Translations under genes and position numbers: made by a program
The notes under the pieces: model-generated
Database searches by the model: none
Told to the model about the DNA's origin: nothing
Seen by the model: the letters and a program-made list of their open reading frames with translations, nothing else
DNA from: Parvularcula dongshanensis
GTDB lineage: Bacteria; Pseudomonadota; Alphaproteobacteria; Caulobacterales; Parvularculaceae
NCBI RefSeq assembly: GCF_014199615.1
Contig: NZ_JACHOB010000001.1
Location: 372,001 to 436,000, forward strand
Direction: 5' to 3'
DNA length: 64,000 bases
Part shown: in pieces, positions 26,413-35,872 of the stretch
Position numbering within the stretch: position 1 is the stretch's first letter
How the letters are laid out: each line of letters begins with the position of its first letter

Positions 26413-26631
26413 GTGAAGAAAGACATTCACCCCGACTACCACATGATCACCGTCACCATGACGGATGGCACGAGCTTCCAGACCCGCTCGACCTACGGGT
26501 CCGAAGGCGACACGATCAACCTCGACATCGACCCGACGAGCCACCCGGCCTGGACGGGCGGTCCGGCCAAGATCTCCGACCGCGGCCGCGTGTCGAAGTT
26601 CAAGACCAAGTTCGGCAATTTCGGGCTTTGA
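26413..26631 (+). CDS. rpmE: 50S ribosomal protein L31
   Basis: The 72-residue protein [42 protein letters not shown] and KFKTKFG is L31 without the zinc-binding Cys set (C- type). It starts at GTG 26413 with GAGG upstream. Structured repeat B begins four bases after its stop and probably forms the 3' end of its transcript. Confidence 0.95.
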   Translation: MKKDIHPDYHMITVTMTDGTSFQTRSTYGSEGDTINLDIDPTSHPAWTGGPAKISDRGRVSKFKTKFGNFGL

Positions 26632-26635
26632 TTCT

Positions 26636-26741
26636 GGCGCTACCGCTGGCCTGACCGGCCAGCTACTTGAGCGCTGGTGAGCCCACAGCGCGCTTTGCGC
26701 GCTGTGGGCTCACGGCTCCTAGCCAGACGTGGCGCTCATCG
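26636..26741 (+). repeat. Structured repeat, copy B (three-stem element)
   Basis: Same order as copy A: GGCGCT (26636-26641), ACC, P2 arms GCTGGCC/GGCCAGC around TGACC (26645-26663), TACTTGAGCGCTGG, P3 (26678-26712) as a perfect 16-bp stem with TTT loop, spacer, GCGCTCATCG (26732-26741). P2 and P3 arm sequences differ from copy A but stay paired. The alternative TGAGCGC (26668-26674) to GCGCTCA (26732-26738) pairing is also kept. Confidence 0.75.
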
Positions 26742-26753
26742 CGGCTTCTCGGT

Positions 26754-27977
26754 CTAGCCAAGCACTTCTTCCACGATCTCTTCGATCGTCTCTTCGTCTT
26801 CCGGACAGCCTGCGGACAGCCAGGCGGCCTCGATCGCCTTGAGCGTTCGGCCTAGGGCCAGGCCTGGCTCGAGGCCCCTCGCGATGAGGTCGCGGCCTTG
26901 GATGGGCAGGATCGGGACCGGTACGGTTGCGGCGAGGTTCGCGTGGTCGAGCCAGGCGGTCTCTCCGGTGCGGGCGGCTTCCAGGAGGCTCGCATCCGTG
27001 ACGGCCTCCGCGCCGAAGCGGTAGAGTTGACGGGCGAGGCCCGCGTTCTGGTCGAGGGTCAGGTCCGCGCCCGCCTCTCTCGCCACCTCGATCCGATCAA
27101 GGACCGCCGTCGCCGGTTTGAAGGCCCGCTGGAGCGCCTCGCGGGGGGCCGTGGGCCAGAGGGCCTCGATGCCGAGCGCCGGGGGCACGTCGGCGTGCAG
27201 GAGCCTATGGAGCGCGGCGAAGGCGTCCGTCTCGGCAGGCGCTTCGAGCACGCGGGCGAGGATGCCCGTCTTCGCCATCGCTTCGAACGCCTCGGGCGCG
27301 CGGGGGGCGGCGAAGAGCTTCGCCGTCTCCTGCCAGATGCGCTCCTTCGAGAGGCGCCGAAGGCCGTCCGCGCCGCGGGCGCAGGCGGCGAGGCCCTCCT
27401 CGTCCGGCGCCTCGGCGTAGCGGGCGGTGAAGCGGAAGAAGCGGAGGATCCTCAGATAGTCCTCGGCGATCCGCGTATCCGCGTCCCCAATGAAGCGGAC
27501 GCGCCTCGCCCGCAGGTCTTCGAGGCCGCCCGCCGGGTCGAACAGCTGCCCGTCCGCGCCGAGGTAGAGGGCGTTGAGGCGAAAGTCCCTTCGCCGCCAG
27601 TCCTGGTCCCAGTCTCGCGTGAAGGCGACCTCGGCGTGGCGGCCGTCGGTAGCGACGTCCGCGCGGAGCGTCGTCACCTCGACGGGCAGGCCGCCCGAGA
27701 CCGCCGTGACGGTGCCGTGCTCGATGCCGGTGGGGTGCGCGGCCAGGCCGGCCGACGTCAGCGCCGCCGTCGTCTCCTCCGGCGTCAGGGTCGTCGCGAC
27801 GTCGATGTCGGTCGTGCCCGCCCCGCCCATGGGCGAGGGCGGACGGCCGAGGAGGCTGTCGCGCACGCAGCCGCCGACGAAGCGGGCCTCGCCGGCCGCG
27901 CCGAGCGCGTCCATGACGGCGCGCAGGCTCGGCGCCTCCAGCCAGTCGAAGTCCGCCTCGGGAAGCGCGCCCGTCAT
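26754..27977 (-). CDS. cca: CCA-adding/poly(A) polymerase family tRNA nucleotidyltransferase
   Basis: The 407-residue protein has the class II head FVGGCVRDSLLGRP and the metal motif TTDIDVATTLTPEE, then DWDQDWRRRDFRLNALYLGA, FDPAGGLEDLRARRVRFIGD and EDYLRILRFFRFTARY. It repairs or adds the CCA end of tRNAs. Its ATG overlaps the stop of the NUDIX gene (ATGA), giving an operon DUF1285-NUDIX-cca. Confidence 0.94.
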   Translation of the reverse strand: MTGALPEADFDWLEAPSLRAVMDALGAAGEARFVGGCVRDSLLGRPPSPMGGAGTTDIDVATTLTPEETTAALTSAGLAAHPTGIEHGTVTAVSGGLPVEVTTLRADVATDGRHAEVAFTRDWDQDWRRRDFRLNALYLGADGQLFDPAGGLEDLRARRVRFIGDADTRIAEDYLRILRFFRFTARYAEAPDEEGLAACARGADGLRRLSKERIWQETAKLFAAPRAPEAFEAMAKTGILARVLEAPAETDAFAALHRLLHADVPPALGIEALWPTAPREALQRAFKPATAVLDRIEVAREAGADLTLDQNAGLARQLYRFGAEAVTDASLLEAARTGETAWLDHANLAATVPVPILPIQGRDLIARGLEPGLALGRTLKAIEAAWLSAGCPEDEETIEEIVEEVLG

Positions 27978-28624
27978 CGCGGCGGGTCGTCGTTGAAGGC
28001 GCGGCAGAAGCTCTCGAGGATGCCCGCCGTCAGGCCCCAGATGTGGCGGCGGGCGGCGTCCGGGTCGTCATAGGGCACGGCGAACATGTCGTACTCGGTC
28101 CCGTTGAAGCGCCGCCTCTCGATCAGGTGGTTCCGCCGTTCGGTCAAGTGCGCGAGGGGGACCTCGAAGACCTCCGCGACCTCGCGCGGACACAAGGTCA
28201 GCTCCGCGTCCACATGGACGAGGCCGATGACGGGCGTCACCGCGTAGCCGAGCCCACCGTGGTGAAGGCCGAGCGTTCCTAGGACCTCGACGTGACCTGG
28301 CGCGATGCCGACTTCCTCCTCCGCCTCCCTCAGCGCCGTGCCGACGGGGCCGTCGTCCTCGGGCTTCGGGCCGCCGCCGGGGAAGCTGATCTGGCCCGCA
28401 TGGCTCGGCATGCTTGGCGTGCGGACGGTGAAGAGGACGGTGGGGGCCGGCCTGTCGATGACGGGGATGAGGACGGAGGCGGGACGCGGGCGCGCGGGCT
28501 TCTTCTCCAGGATCGGGCTGAGGGGCAGGTCGGGGTTCAGCTCCGCGAAGAGGCGCCGTTCGGCCCGGCCGGCCTTCGTCCCGGATGCGGCGCGCAGCGC
28601 GGCGCGCCAGTCGGGGGCGCTCAC
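27974..28624 (-). CDS. CoA pyrophosphatase, NUDIX family (NudL/YeaB type)
   Basis: The 216-residue protein contains the CoA-specific sequence LFTVRTPSMPSHAGQISFPG followed by the Nudix box ending ALREAEEEVGI, which together identify CoA diphosphatases. They hydrolyse CoA and its derivatives to 4'-phosphopantetheine and 3',5'-ADP. I chose GTG 28624, which overlaps the DUF1285 stop (GTGA); the frame stays open further upstream but there it only shadows DUF1285. Confidence 0.92.
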   Translation of the reverse strand: MSAPDWRAALRAASGTKAGRAERRLFAELNPDLPLSPILEKKPARPRPASVLIPVIDRPAPTVLFTVRTPSMPSHAGQISFPGGGPKPEDDGPVGTALREAEEEVGIAPGHVEVLGTLGLHHGGLGYAVTPVIGLVHVDAELTLCPREVAEVFEVPLAHLTERRNHLIERRRFNGTEYDMFAVPYDDPDAARRHIWGLTAGILESFCRAFNDDPPR

Positions 28625-29160
28625 GTCGTCCTTCCCAGGACGAAGCGCGTCCCGCCGCTCTCGACGAAGACCGTGCCGTCCTCCTCCGTCTGCGCCTCTT
28701 CTTCCAGAAGACGGAACCAGACCGCGCGCGAGAGGCGCGCTTCGAGGCCGCCGCGGACGAGGACGTAAGCCACCTCCGTGCCCGCCGCTTCGCTGGGGCG
28801 GACCGTGAGCGGATGGTCCGGGCCCGCCGTGACGACGTCGCCGACATTGGTGCGGAAGGCGTAGCCCGCTTCGGTCCGGTCGACGTCGACGGCAAGGAAG
28901 GGCGCGTCCTCGACCTCGATCTCGAGCTTCTCGGCCGGCGTGACGAGGACGAAGCCGCCCTCGTCGCGGCGGAGCACGCGAGAGAAGAGCCGCACGAGGG
29001 CGGAGCGCGCGATCGGCCGCCCCTCGTGCACCCAGGTGCCGTCCGCGCGGATGACGAGGTCCATCGCGCCGCAGCGCTCGGGGTTCCACCGCTCGACCGG
29101 CAGGGGCGCGTCGTCGCGCGCCGCGCTGAGGTCTGCGGCGAGGGAGAGGAGGTCCGTCAC
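28621..29160 (-). CDS. DUF1285 family protein
   Basis: The 179-residue protein has the DUF1285 opening PERCGAMDLVIRADGTWVHE, GRPIARSALVRLFSRVLRRD and a following beta-rich domain with LVTPAEKLEIEVEDAPFLAV. The family forms small dimeric proteins of unknown function that are often encoded with NUDIX and cca genes, as here. Confidence 0.88.
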   Translation of the reverse strand: MTDLLSLAADLSAARDDAPLPVERWNPERCGAMDLVIRADGTWVHEGRPIARSALVRLFSRVLRRDEGGFVLVTPAEKLEIEVEDAPFLAVDVDRTEAGYAFRTNVGDVVTAGPDHPLTVRPSEAAGTEVAYVLVRGGLEARLSRAVWFRLLEEEAQTEEDGTVFVESGGTRFVLGRTT

Positions 29161-29211
29161 CCCCGCAAGGTGGTCCTCTCTTTGCCGCCGATCAACCGCG
29201 CGAAGCGCCGC

Positions 29212-31134
29212 TCAGCGCGCCTCGCAGACGACGCAGCGCGCGTAGATCGCGTTCGGGTCGTTGAAGCTCGCCTGGAACTCGGCCTCGGCGCGTATCGCGT
29301 CCGTGAGCTGCGCCATCGTTCCTCTGTGCGACGCGCGGCTGCCGAACAGCTCGGTCTTCGGCGCCTCGACGAGGCCGAGCTTGATGCCGACCCCCGTCAG
29401 ACCTTCGACGAAGAGCTCGAAGGCGCTCTTCTCCCGGCTCATGCCGACGACGTCCCAATCCTCGAGCTCGGCGCGTTCGGCCGCGGCCGAGATCGCGTCG
29501 TCGAGGTCGCCGAGCTTGTCGACGAGGCCGAGGCCCTCCGCCGTCTCGCCGATCCAGACCCGGCCCTGGCCGACGTCGTCCACCGCCTTCTTCGAAAGCC
29601 CGCGGCCCTCGGAGACGACGGTCAGGAAGCGGTCGTAGCCCTCTTCGATCGACATCTGCAGGATCTGCCCCGCCTGATCGGGCAAGGGGCCGAGGCCGGC
29701 CGCGGTGAAGCCCGAAAGCGGGGTCGTGCCGACGCCGTCCGTGTTCACGCCGATGTCCGCGAGCGTGTTCTCGAGCGTCGGGATGTAGCCGAAGATGCCG
29801 ATCGAGCCGGTGATCGTGGTCGGCGACGCCCAGATCTCGTCGGCAGCGGCGCTGATCCAGTAGCCGCCCGACGCCGCGAGCGACCCCATGGAGACCACGA
29901 CGGGCTTTCCGGCCTCCTTGAGCGCGATCACTTCGTCGCGCATCACCTCGGAGGCGAAGGCGGAGCCGCCGGGACTGTCGACGCGCAGGACCACGGCCTT
30001 CACGTTCTCGTCCTCGCGCGCCTCGCGCAGCTGCTGCGCGATGGCGTCGCCGGCCGCGACGCCCGGACGCTCGTCGCCGTCGACGATGGCGCCCGACGCG
30101 GTGACCACCGCCACGTTGCCGACGCGCGGCCGGTCGGCCGGGTCGCTCATCGCGGCGCGGTACTTCTGGAAGTCCACTTGCCGGAAGCCGAGCTCTTCGT
30201 CCTCGCCGACGATGTTCGCGAGGTAGGCGACCTGATCGGCGCGGCCCATGACCTCGTCGACGAGGCCCACATCCTTGGCCATCTGCGCCATGTCGCCGTT
30301 CGCGGCCTCGAGGTAGCGCGGCATGTCCTGACCGAAGGCGTTCACCGTGCCCGAGGAGAGCCCGCGGTTCGCCTCGACCGTGCTCGTGTAGCGTTGCCAG
30401 AGGACGTCGAGGAACGCCTGGTTCGCGAGCTTGGCGGGCTCGGACATGTCGTCGCGCAGATAGGGTTCGAGCGCGGACTTGAAGGTCCCGACGCGGAAGA
30501 CGTGGCTGTTCACCTTCAGCTTGTCGAGCGCGCTCTTGTAGTAGGTCCGGTACGAGCCGTAGCCGAGCACGAAGACCTGTCCGTAGTCGTGCATCAGCAC
30601 GGTGTCGGCCTCGGAGGCGAGGAGGTACTGCTCCTGCGTGTAGTTGTCGGCGACCGCGATCACGCGCTTGCCCGAGTCGCGGAACTCCGCGATCGCGTCC
30701 GCAAGATCATAGGCCTTGGAGGCGTAGATCGTCGGCACGTAGAGCTTGCCGAGGTCGAGGACGAGCGCGTCGATCCGGCTGTCCTCCTTCGCCGCGCGGA
30801 CGACGCGGATGAGGTCGTGGACGGAGACTTCGCCCGGCCCGCCCCCGCCGAAGGCTTGCGACAGGGCGTCCTGGAAGGGGTCGGACGGCGGCGCCTGTTC
30901 GGAGAGGACGCCGTCGGGATTGAGCACCAGCGCGACGCCGTCCTCGATGCGCATGGCCGCCTGCTTCTCGCCCGACATCTGTTGAGAGACGCCGCCGATC
31001 AGGCCGAAGACGACCACGAGGAGGAGGATGAAGAGGAGGGACTGGACCAGGAGGGAGAGGCCGATCACCACCTTCGCGGCGTTCTTGAGGAACGACCATA
31101 CGGTCATGCGTTCGCGTTCTGCCACTTGTGTCAC
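29212..31134 (-). CDS. sppA: Signal peptide peptidase SppA, 67K type
   Basis: About 640 residues, anchored by one N-terminal helix (VVIGLSLLVQSLLFILLLVV). Two tandem peptidase S49 domains are seen. The catalytic Lys lies in GTFKSALEPYLRDDMSEP of the first half, and the Ser nucleophile in MGSLAASGGYWIS of the second, preceded by LRVDSPGGSAFASE. It degrades leftover signal peptides in the membrane. GTG 31134 is preferred for its GAGAAGG; ATG 31107 is the alternative. The C-terminal tail ends CVVCEAR. Confidence 0.94.
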   Translation of the reverse strand: MTQVAERERMTVWSFLKNAAKVVIGLSLLVQSLLFILLLVVVFGLIGGVSQQMSGEKQAAMRIEDGVALVLNPDGVLSEQAPPSDPFQDALSQAFGGGGPGEVSVHDLIRVVRAAKEDSRIDALVLDLGKLYVPTIYASKAYDLADAIAEFRDSGKRVIAVADNYTQEQYLLASEADTVLMHDYGQVFVLGYGSYRTYYKSALDKLKVNSHVFRVGTFKSALEPYLRDDMSEPAKLANQAFLDVLWQRYTSTVEANRGLSSGTVNAFGQDMPRYLEAANGDMAQMAKDVGLVDEVMGRADQVAYLANIVGEDEELGFRQVDFQKYRAAMSDPADRPRVGNVAVVTASGAIVDGDERPGVAAGDAIAQQLREAREDENVKAVVLRVDSPGGSAFASEVMRDEVIALKEAGKPVVVSMGSLAASGGYWISAAADEIWASPTTITGSIGIFGYIPTLENTLADIGVNTDGVGTTPLSGFTAAGLGPLPDQAGQILQMSIEEGYDRFLTVVSEGRGLSKKAVDDVGQGRVWIGETAEGLGLVDKLGDLDDAISAAAERAELEDWDVVGMSREKSAFELFVEGLTGVGIKLGLVEAPKTELFGSRASHRGTMAQLTDAIRAEAEFQASFNDPNAIYARCVVCEAR

Positions 31135-31308
31135 CCAACCCTTCTCGCCGTGCCCGTGCCGTAGCACGTTCTTCACTTATGAGCGGCCTTATCGGGAAAC
31201 AATCAAGCGGAAGTAAGCGCGACGCCCGCAACTTCGTTGCCCGATGGCAACTTGCCGCGCCCCGCCCGGGGCCATAGCGAGAAGAGCGGGCAGACAGGGA
31301 AGGGTAGC

Positions 31309-32283
31309 ATGGCGACGGTGCGCGAAGACCCCATGGACAGGTTCGACCGGCTCGCGGCCTTGACGACGCGCGCGCGCGAGGCGTTGGAGACTTACGTCTT
31401 CGGCCAGGAGCGGGTGATCGAGGAGGTGCTGATCTCGCTGCTCGCGGGCGGGCACGGCCTCCTCGTCGGCACGCCGGGCCTCGCCAAGACGCGGCTCGTC
31501 GCCGGCACCGCGACCGTGCTCGGCCTGTCCGAGCGGCGCGTGCAGTTCACGCCCGACCTCATGCCCTCCGACATCCTCGGCACCGAGATCCTGGAGGAGA
31601 CGGAGGGCGGCCACAGGGCCTTCCGCTTCGTCGAGGGGCCGGTCTTCTGCCAGCTCCTGATGGCGGACGAGATCAACCGCGCGAGCCCGCGAACCCAGTC
31701 GGCCCTGCTCGAAGCGATGCAGGAGCGGCAGGTCACGGTCGCGGGCGAGCGGCGCGTGCTGCCCCAACCCTTCCACGTCCTCGCGACGCAGAACCCGATC
31801 GAGCAGGAGGGAACCTACCCCCTGCCCGAGGCGCAGCTCGACCGGTTCCTGCTTCAGATCGACGTCGACTATCCGAGCCTCGAGGCCGAGCGCCGCATGC
31901 TGGCCGCCACCACGGGCGGGGCGGAGACGCCGCTCTCCGCCGTCATGGGGGCCAAGGACCTCGAGGACGCGCAAGCCCTCGTCCGCGACCTGCCGATCGG
32001 GGAGCGGGTGGTCGACGCCATCCTCGGCCTCGTCCGCGACGCGCGGCCCGGCGGCGCGTCCGCCGAGGGCCTGTCCTGGGGTCCGGGCCCGAGGGCCAGC
32101 CAGGCGCTCAGCCTCGCCGTGCGCGCCCGCGCCCTGTTGCAGGGCCGGACCGCGCCCGAGGTCTCGGATGTGATCGCGCTCGCAGGACCCGCCCTTCGCC
32201 ACCGCATCGCCCTGACCTTCGCGGCCCGCGCGGAGGGGCGCACCGTCTCCGGCGTCATCGGCGAGATGACGGCGCGGCTCTGA
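31309..32283 (+). CDS. MoxR-family AAA+ ATPase
   Basis: The 324-residue chaperone-like ATPase shows FGQERVIEEVLISLLAGGHG, Walker A VGTPGLAKTR, Walker B LLMADEINRASPRTQSALLE, sensor I VLATQNPIEQEGTYPLPEAQ and the late RASQALSLAVRARALLQGR. MoxR proteins help mature cofactor-dependent or envelope complexes together with VWA/DUF58 partners, which follow immediately. GGGAAGGG precedes the ATG. Confidence 0.95.
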   Translation: MATVREDPMDRFDRLAALTTRAREALETYVFGQERVIEEVLISLLAGGHGLLVGTPGLAKTRLVAGTATVLGLSERRVQFTPDLMPSDILGTEILEETEGGHRAFRFVEGPVFCQLLMADEINRASPRTQSALLEAMQERQVTVAGERRVLPQPFHVLATQNPIEQEGTYPLPEAQLDRFLLQIDVDYPSLEAERRMLAATTGGAETPLSAVMGAKDLEDAQALVRDLPIGERVVDAILGLVRDARPGGASAEGLSWGPGPRASQALSLAVRARALLQGRTAPEVSDVIALAGPALRHRIALTFAARAEGRTVSGVIGEMTARL

Positions 32284-32294
32284 CGGAGGCGGGC

Positions 32295-33167
32295 TTGGCA
32301 ACGCCTGTGCGGACGCCCGCGACCCTCGAACGCAGCGCCGGGAGCGCCGCGTCGAGCCTGCCCGCCCTCCTGACCGAGGCCGAACGGGTCGCAGGCACGC
32401 TGGCCGCCGGTCTGCACGGCCGCAGGCGCCCGGGCACGGGCGAGACCTTCTGGCAGTACCGCGACTACGCCCAAGGGGACGCCGCCAGCGCCGTCGACTG
32501 GCGTCAGTCCGCGCGCTCGCCGGGCCGCCTCTTCGTGCGGCAGACCGAGTGGGAGACGGCGGCAACGGTCCGCCTGTGGGTGCCGGGCACGGAGAGCCTC
32601 GACTATGCGAGCGGCGAGGTGACCAAGGGCTGGCGCGCGGCGGTGATCGCGGTCGGCCTCGCCGTCCTCCTCGGGCGCGGCGGCGAGCGGACAGGTTCGA
32701 TGGACGGGCCCGCGCGGTCCGGCCGGATCGCGGCGGCGGCGCTGGCCGAACGCCTCCTCGCCGCAGATACCGATCCCCTGCCCCCGCTGCCGCCCGAGGG
32801 CGCGACGCGGCTCGTCTACGTCTCCGACTTCCATGCGGACACGGACCAGCTTCTGGCGCGCCTGGCCGCGATCCGCGCGGCAGGGCGGCCCTGCCACCTC
32901 GTTCAGGTCTCGGACCCCGCCGAGGTGACCTTCCCCTTCGAGGGACGGACCGTGTTCCGCTCGCCCTCGGGGCGCGAGCGGATGATCTTCGGCGATGCCG
33001 GCGCGGTGCGGACCGGCTACGCCGCCGCGCGCGAAGCGCATCTCGGCGCGCTCAAGGACGCCTGCGCCCGCTACGGCTGGACCTACACCGCCCATGCGAC
33101 GGACAAGCCCGCGACGCCCGTGCTCGCGGCTCTCCACGCGGCCATGTCCCAGGACCGCGCGCGGTGA
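32295..33167 (+). CDS. DUF58 domain protein (MoxR partner)
   Basis: The 290-residue protein contains the DUF58 core GETFWQYRDYAQGDAASAVD, then WRQSARSPGRLFVRQ, and further on the VWA-like LVYVSDFHADTDQLLARLAA. It starts at TTG 32295 with GGAGGC upstream. The position between MoxR and the BatA/DUF4159 protein is the standard arrangement. Its stop overlaps the next start (GTGA). Confidence 0.92.
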   Translation: MATPVRTPATLERSAGSAASSLPALLTEAERVAGTLAAGLHGRRRPGTGETFWQYRDYAQGDAASAVDWRQSARSPGRLFVRQTEWETAATVRLWVPGTESLDYASGEVTKGWRAAVIAVGLAVLLGRGGERTGSMDGPARSGRIAAAALAERLLAADTDPLPPLPPEGATRLVYVSDFHADTDQLLARLAAIRAAGRPCHLVQVSDPAEVTFPFEGRTVFRSPSGRERMIFGDAGAVRTGYAAAREAHLGALKDACARYGWTYTAHATDKPATPVLAALHAAMSQDRAR

Positions 33168-35872
33168 GCGGCCTCAGCTTCACGGCGCCCTGGCTGCTCC
33201 TGGCGCTCTGCGCGTTGCCGGCGCTCTACTGGCTCCTGCGCGCCGTACCACCCGCCCCGGCCGAGCGGCGCTTCGGCGGGCTCTTCTTCCTGCGCGGCCT
33301 CAAGGACGAGCGGCAGACCCCCGCACGGACGCCCTGGTGGCTGCTCGCCTTGCGCCTCCTCGCGGCGGCGGCGGTGATCGTGGCGCTGGCGGGGCCGATG
33401 CTGAACGCGCCGAGGCCCGCCGAGGGGACGGGGCCGGTCCTCTACCTGATCGATGACGGCTGGACCGCGGCGCCCGGTTGGCGCGCGCGGCAGGAAGAGG
33501 TGGCGCGCGAGGCCGAGCGGCCGGGAGCGGAGGGGCGAGAGGCCTACCTCCTCTTCGCCGCCGCGCAGGCGCCGTCGGTCGAAGGTCCGATGACGCCCAG
33601 CGACGCGGCCCGTGCCGTTCGCGCCCACGAGCCGAGCGCGCGCCTGCCCGACTGGGACGCGGCCGCCGATGCGCTACGCAGAACGGGCCTGACAGGCCTG
33701 ACCGTCCGCTGGCTCTCGGGAAGCGCGATGGAGGACGGGCCGGGCCGCCAGCGCCTGCTCGGCGCGCTGTCCCGCGCGGGCGACGCCGTCATGGTGCGCG
33801 TGCCGCAGGAAGAGGCGCTGGCCGTGACGGGGCTCGAGACGCAGGTCGGCGCGCTCGAAGCGCGGCTGACCCGCGTCGCGGGCACGCTGCCCCCGCGCGA
33901 GGCCGCGCTTCGCGTCACGGCGCGGGACGGCCGGACGCTCGCGGTCCTGCCTTTCGCCTGGGGGGAGGGCGAGGCGGAGGCGCGGGTGCCGATCGAACTG
34001 CCCCTGACCCTGCGCAACCAGGCGGGCATTCTCAGCATCGAAGGCGTTCGAAGCGCCGGGGCGACCTGGCTCGTCGACGCCTCGGCCAGACGGTCGCGGG
34101 CCGGCCTCGTGACGGACGGGACGACCGACAGCCTGCTGACGAGCGGCACCTACCTCGCCCAGGCGCTCGAACCGCTCGCCGTCCTGTCGCGCGGCACGCC
34201 CGAAGAGCTGACCCAGAGCGGGGCGGACCTCATCGTGCTCGACGACGTCGGCACGCTTCGCCCCGAGGCGGAACGGGCCCTGACCGCGTGGCTGCGCGAG
34301 GGCGGGCTCCTCCTGCGCTTCGCGGGCCCCGACACCGCGAACGCCGAGCGGACGGACGGCGACACCTTTCCCGCCCCCCTGCGCGCGGGCGGGCGCAGCT
34401 TCGGCGGCGCCCTCACCTGGGAGACGCCGCAGCCCTTGGCCGGGTTCGAGCGGGAGAGCCCGCTCGGGGGCCTCGCGGTGCCCGACGACGTGATCGTCCG
34501 GCGGCAGGTCCTGACGCGGACCACCCCGGGCCAGGAGGTCGAGGTCTGGGCGAGCCTCGCGGACGGCACGCCGCTCGTCTCGGCGCGAAGGGTCGGTGAC
34601 GGCCTCACCGTCCTCTTCCACGTGACCGCGAGCCCAACCTGGTCGGACCTGCCCCTGTCGGGCGTCTTCCCGGCCATGATCCGCCGCATCGTGAGCCTGG
34701 CGGGCCAGGGCGCGCAGGAGGCGCTGCCGAACACGCCGGTGCCGGCGCTGCGGCTTCTGAGCGGCTTTGGCGACCTCGAGGAGCCCGCGGGCCCCACCCC
34801 GCCGGCGACGCCCGCCCGGATCGCGCGGCGCGAAGCGGCGCCGGGGCTCTACGGTGCGGCCGCGGCGCCCCTGGCCGTCAACGCCTGGGAAGGCGAGCCG
34901 GCGCTTCTTCCCGCAGGCCGCGGCCTGCCCGCCGGGCTCAGGATCACCAGTATCGAAGGCGAGGCGGCCCGGAGGCTCGGCGCGCCGCTGCTCGCCGGCG
35001 CGGTCGCGCTGCTGCTCGTCGACGCGCTCCTCCTCGCCGGGCTGTCGCTCGGCGCGCGGCGGGGCGCGGTCGCGGCGCTCGCCGGCCTCGTCCTCCTGCC
35101 CCTCGGCGCCGACCCCGCCGCCGCGCAGCCGCGTCCGCCTCTCTCCGAAAAGTCGAAGGAGGCGGCCGATCAGGTCCGCTTCGCCTTCGTCGAGACCGGC
35201 GACGCCTCGCTCGACCGGATCTCGCGGGCGGGCCTCTTCGGCCTGACGCGCGAGGCGATCAGGCGCTCGGCGCTCGAGCCAGGCCAGCCGATCGGCGTCG
35301 ACATCGAGCGGGACGACCTGTCCGTCTACCCGCTCCTCTACTGGATGCTGACGAGCGCGCAGGCGCCCCCCTCGGACGCGGCGCTCTCGAAGCTCGAAGC
35401 CTTCATGGCGGGGGGCGGCCTCCTGATCATCGACACAGCCGACGGCGAGCGGGCGCAGGCCGGAGCGGCCTCGCCTGAGGCAGGCGCGCTGCGCGAGGTC
35501 CTGCGCCGGATGGACACGCCACCGCTCGAGCCGCTGCCGCCGGGGCACATCCTGACCGTCAGCTTCTACAGGCTCGACGACCTGCCGGGGCGCAACTCGG
35601 GCGGGCCCGTCTGGGTCGAGGCGGAGGGCGCGCTGCGCGAGACGACGGACAGCGTACCGAGCCTCGTCATCGGGGGGCGCGACTGGGCCAGCGCCTGGGC
35701 CGTCGACGAGGGCGGCGTGCCGCTGCGCCCCGCAGGCGCGGGCGGCGAGCGGCGGCGCGAGGCGGCCTACAGGGCGGGCATCAACATGGCGATGGTCGCG
35801 CTGACCGGAAACTACAAGGGCGACCAGATCCACGTGCAGGAGCTTCTCGACCGCATCGAGGAGACGCCGTGA
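33164..35872 (+). CDS. BatA/DUF4159 membrane protein
   Basis: The 902-residue protein has a BatA-type N-terminus with two membrane helices (FTAPWLLLALCALPALYWLL near residue 5 and WWLLALRLLAAAAVIVALAG near 60). A large extracytoplasmic or cytoplasmic region follows, with ISYSILRVL-like glutamine-amidotransferase fold segments, a helix pair at about 605-650, and a DUF4159 domain from ~665 (RFAFVETGDASLDRISRAGL; LLIIDTADG; HILTVSFYRLDDLPG). GTG start overlaps the DUF58 stop. It belongs to the MoxR system; biochemical role not established. Confidence 0.85.
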   Translation: MSGLSFTAPWLLLALCALPALYWLLRAVPPAPAERRFGGLFFLRGLKDERQTPARTPWWLLALRLLAAAAVIVALAGPMLNAPRPAEGTGPVLYLIDDGWTAAPGWRARQEEVAREAERPGAEGREAYLLFAAAQAPSVEGPMTPSDAARAVRAHEPSARLPDWDAAADALRRTGLTGLTVRWLSGSAMEDGPGRQRLLGALSRAGDAVMVRVPQEEALAVTGLETQVGALEARLTRVAGTLPPREAALRVTARDGRTLAVLPFAWGEGEAEARVPIELPLTLRNQAGILSIEGVRSAGATWLVDASARRSRAGLVTDGTTDSLLTSGTYLAQALEPLAVLSRGTPEELTQSGADLIVLDDVGTLRPEAERALTAWLREGGLLLRFAGPDTANAERTDGDTFPAPLRAGGRSFGGALTWETPQPLAGFERESPLGGLAVPDDVIVRRQVLTRTTPGQEVEVWASLADGTPLVSARRVGDGLTVLFHVTASPTWSDLPLSGVFPAMIRRIVSLAGQGAQEALPNTPVPALRLLSGFGDLEEPAGPTPPATPARIARREAAPGLYGAAAAPLAVNAWEGEPALLPAGRGLPAGLRITSIEGEAARRLGAPLLAGAVALLLVDALLLAGLSLGARRGAVAALAGLVLLPLGADPAAAQPRPPLSEKSKEAADQVRFAFVETGDASLDRISRAGLFGLTREAIRRSALEPGQPIGVDIERDDLSVYPLLYWMLTSAQAPPSDAALSKLEAFMAGGGLLIIDTADGERAQAGAASPEAGALREVLRRMDTPPLEPLPPGHILTVSFYRLDDLPGRNSGGPVWVEAEGALRETTDSVPSLVIGGRDWASAWAVDEGGVPLRPAGAGGERRREAAYRAGINMAMVALTGNYKGDQIHVQELLDRIEETP

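Noticed and set aside
28585-31164. Very long open frame (over 850 codons) on the plus strand, antisense to sppA
   Set aside because: Its translation is Arg/Asp/Val-rich without domains, while the minus strand encodes an unmistakable SppA. Third-position GC makes such antisense frames stay open throughout this window.
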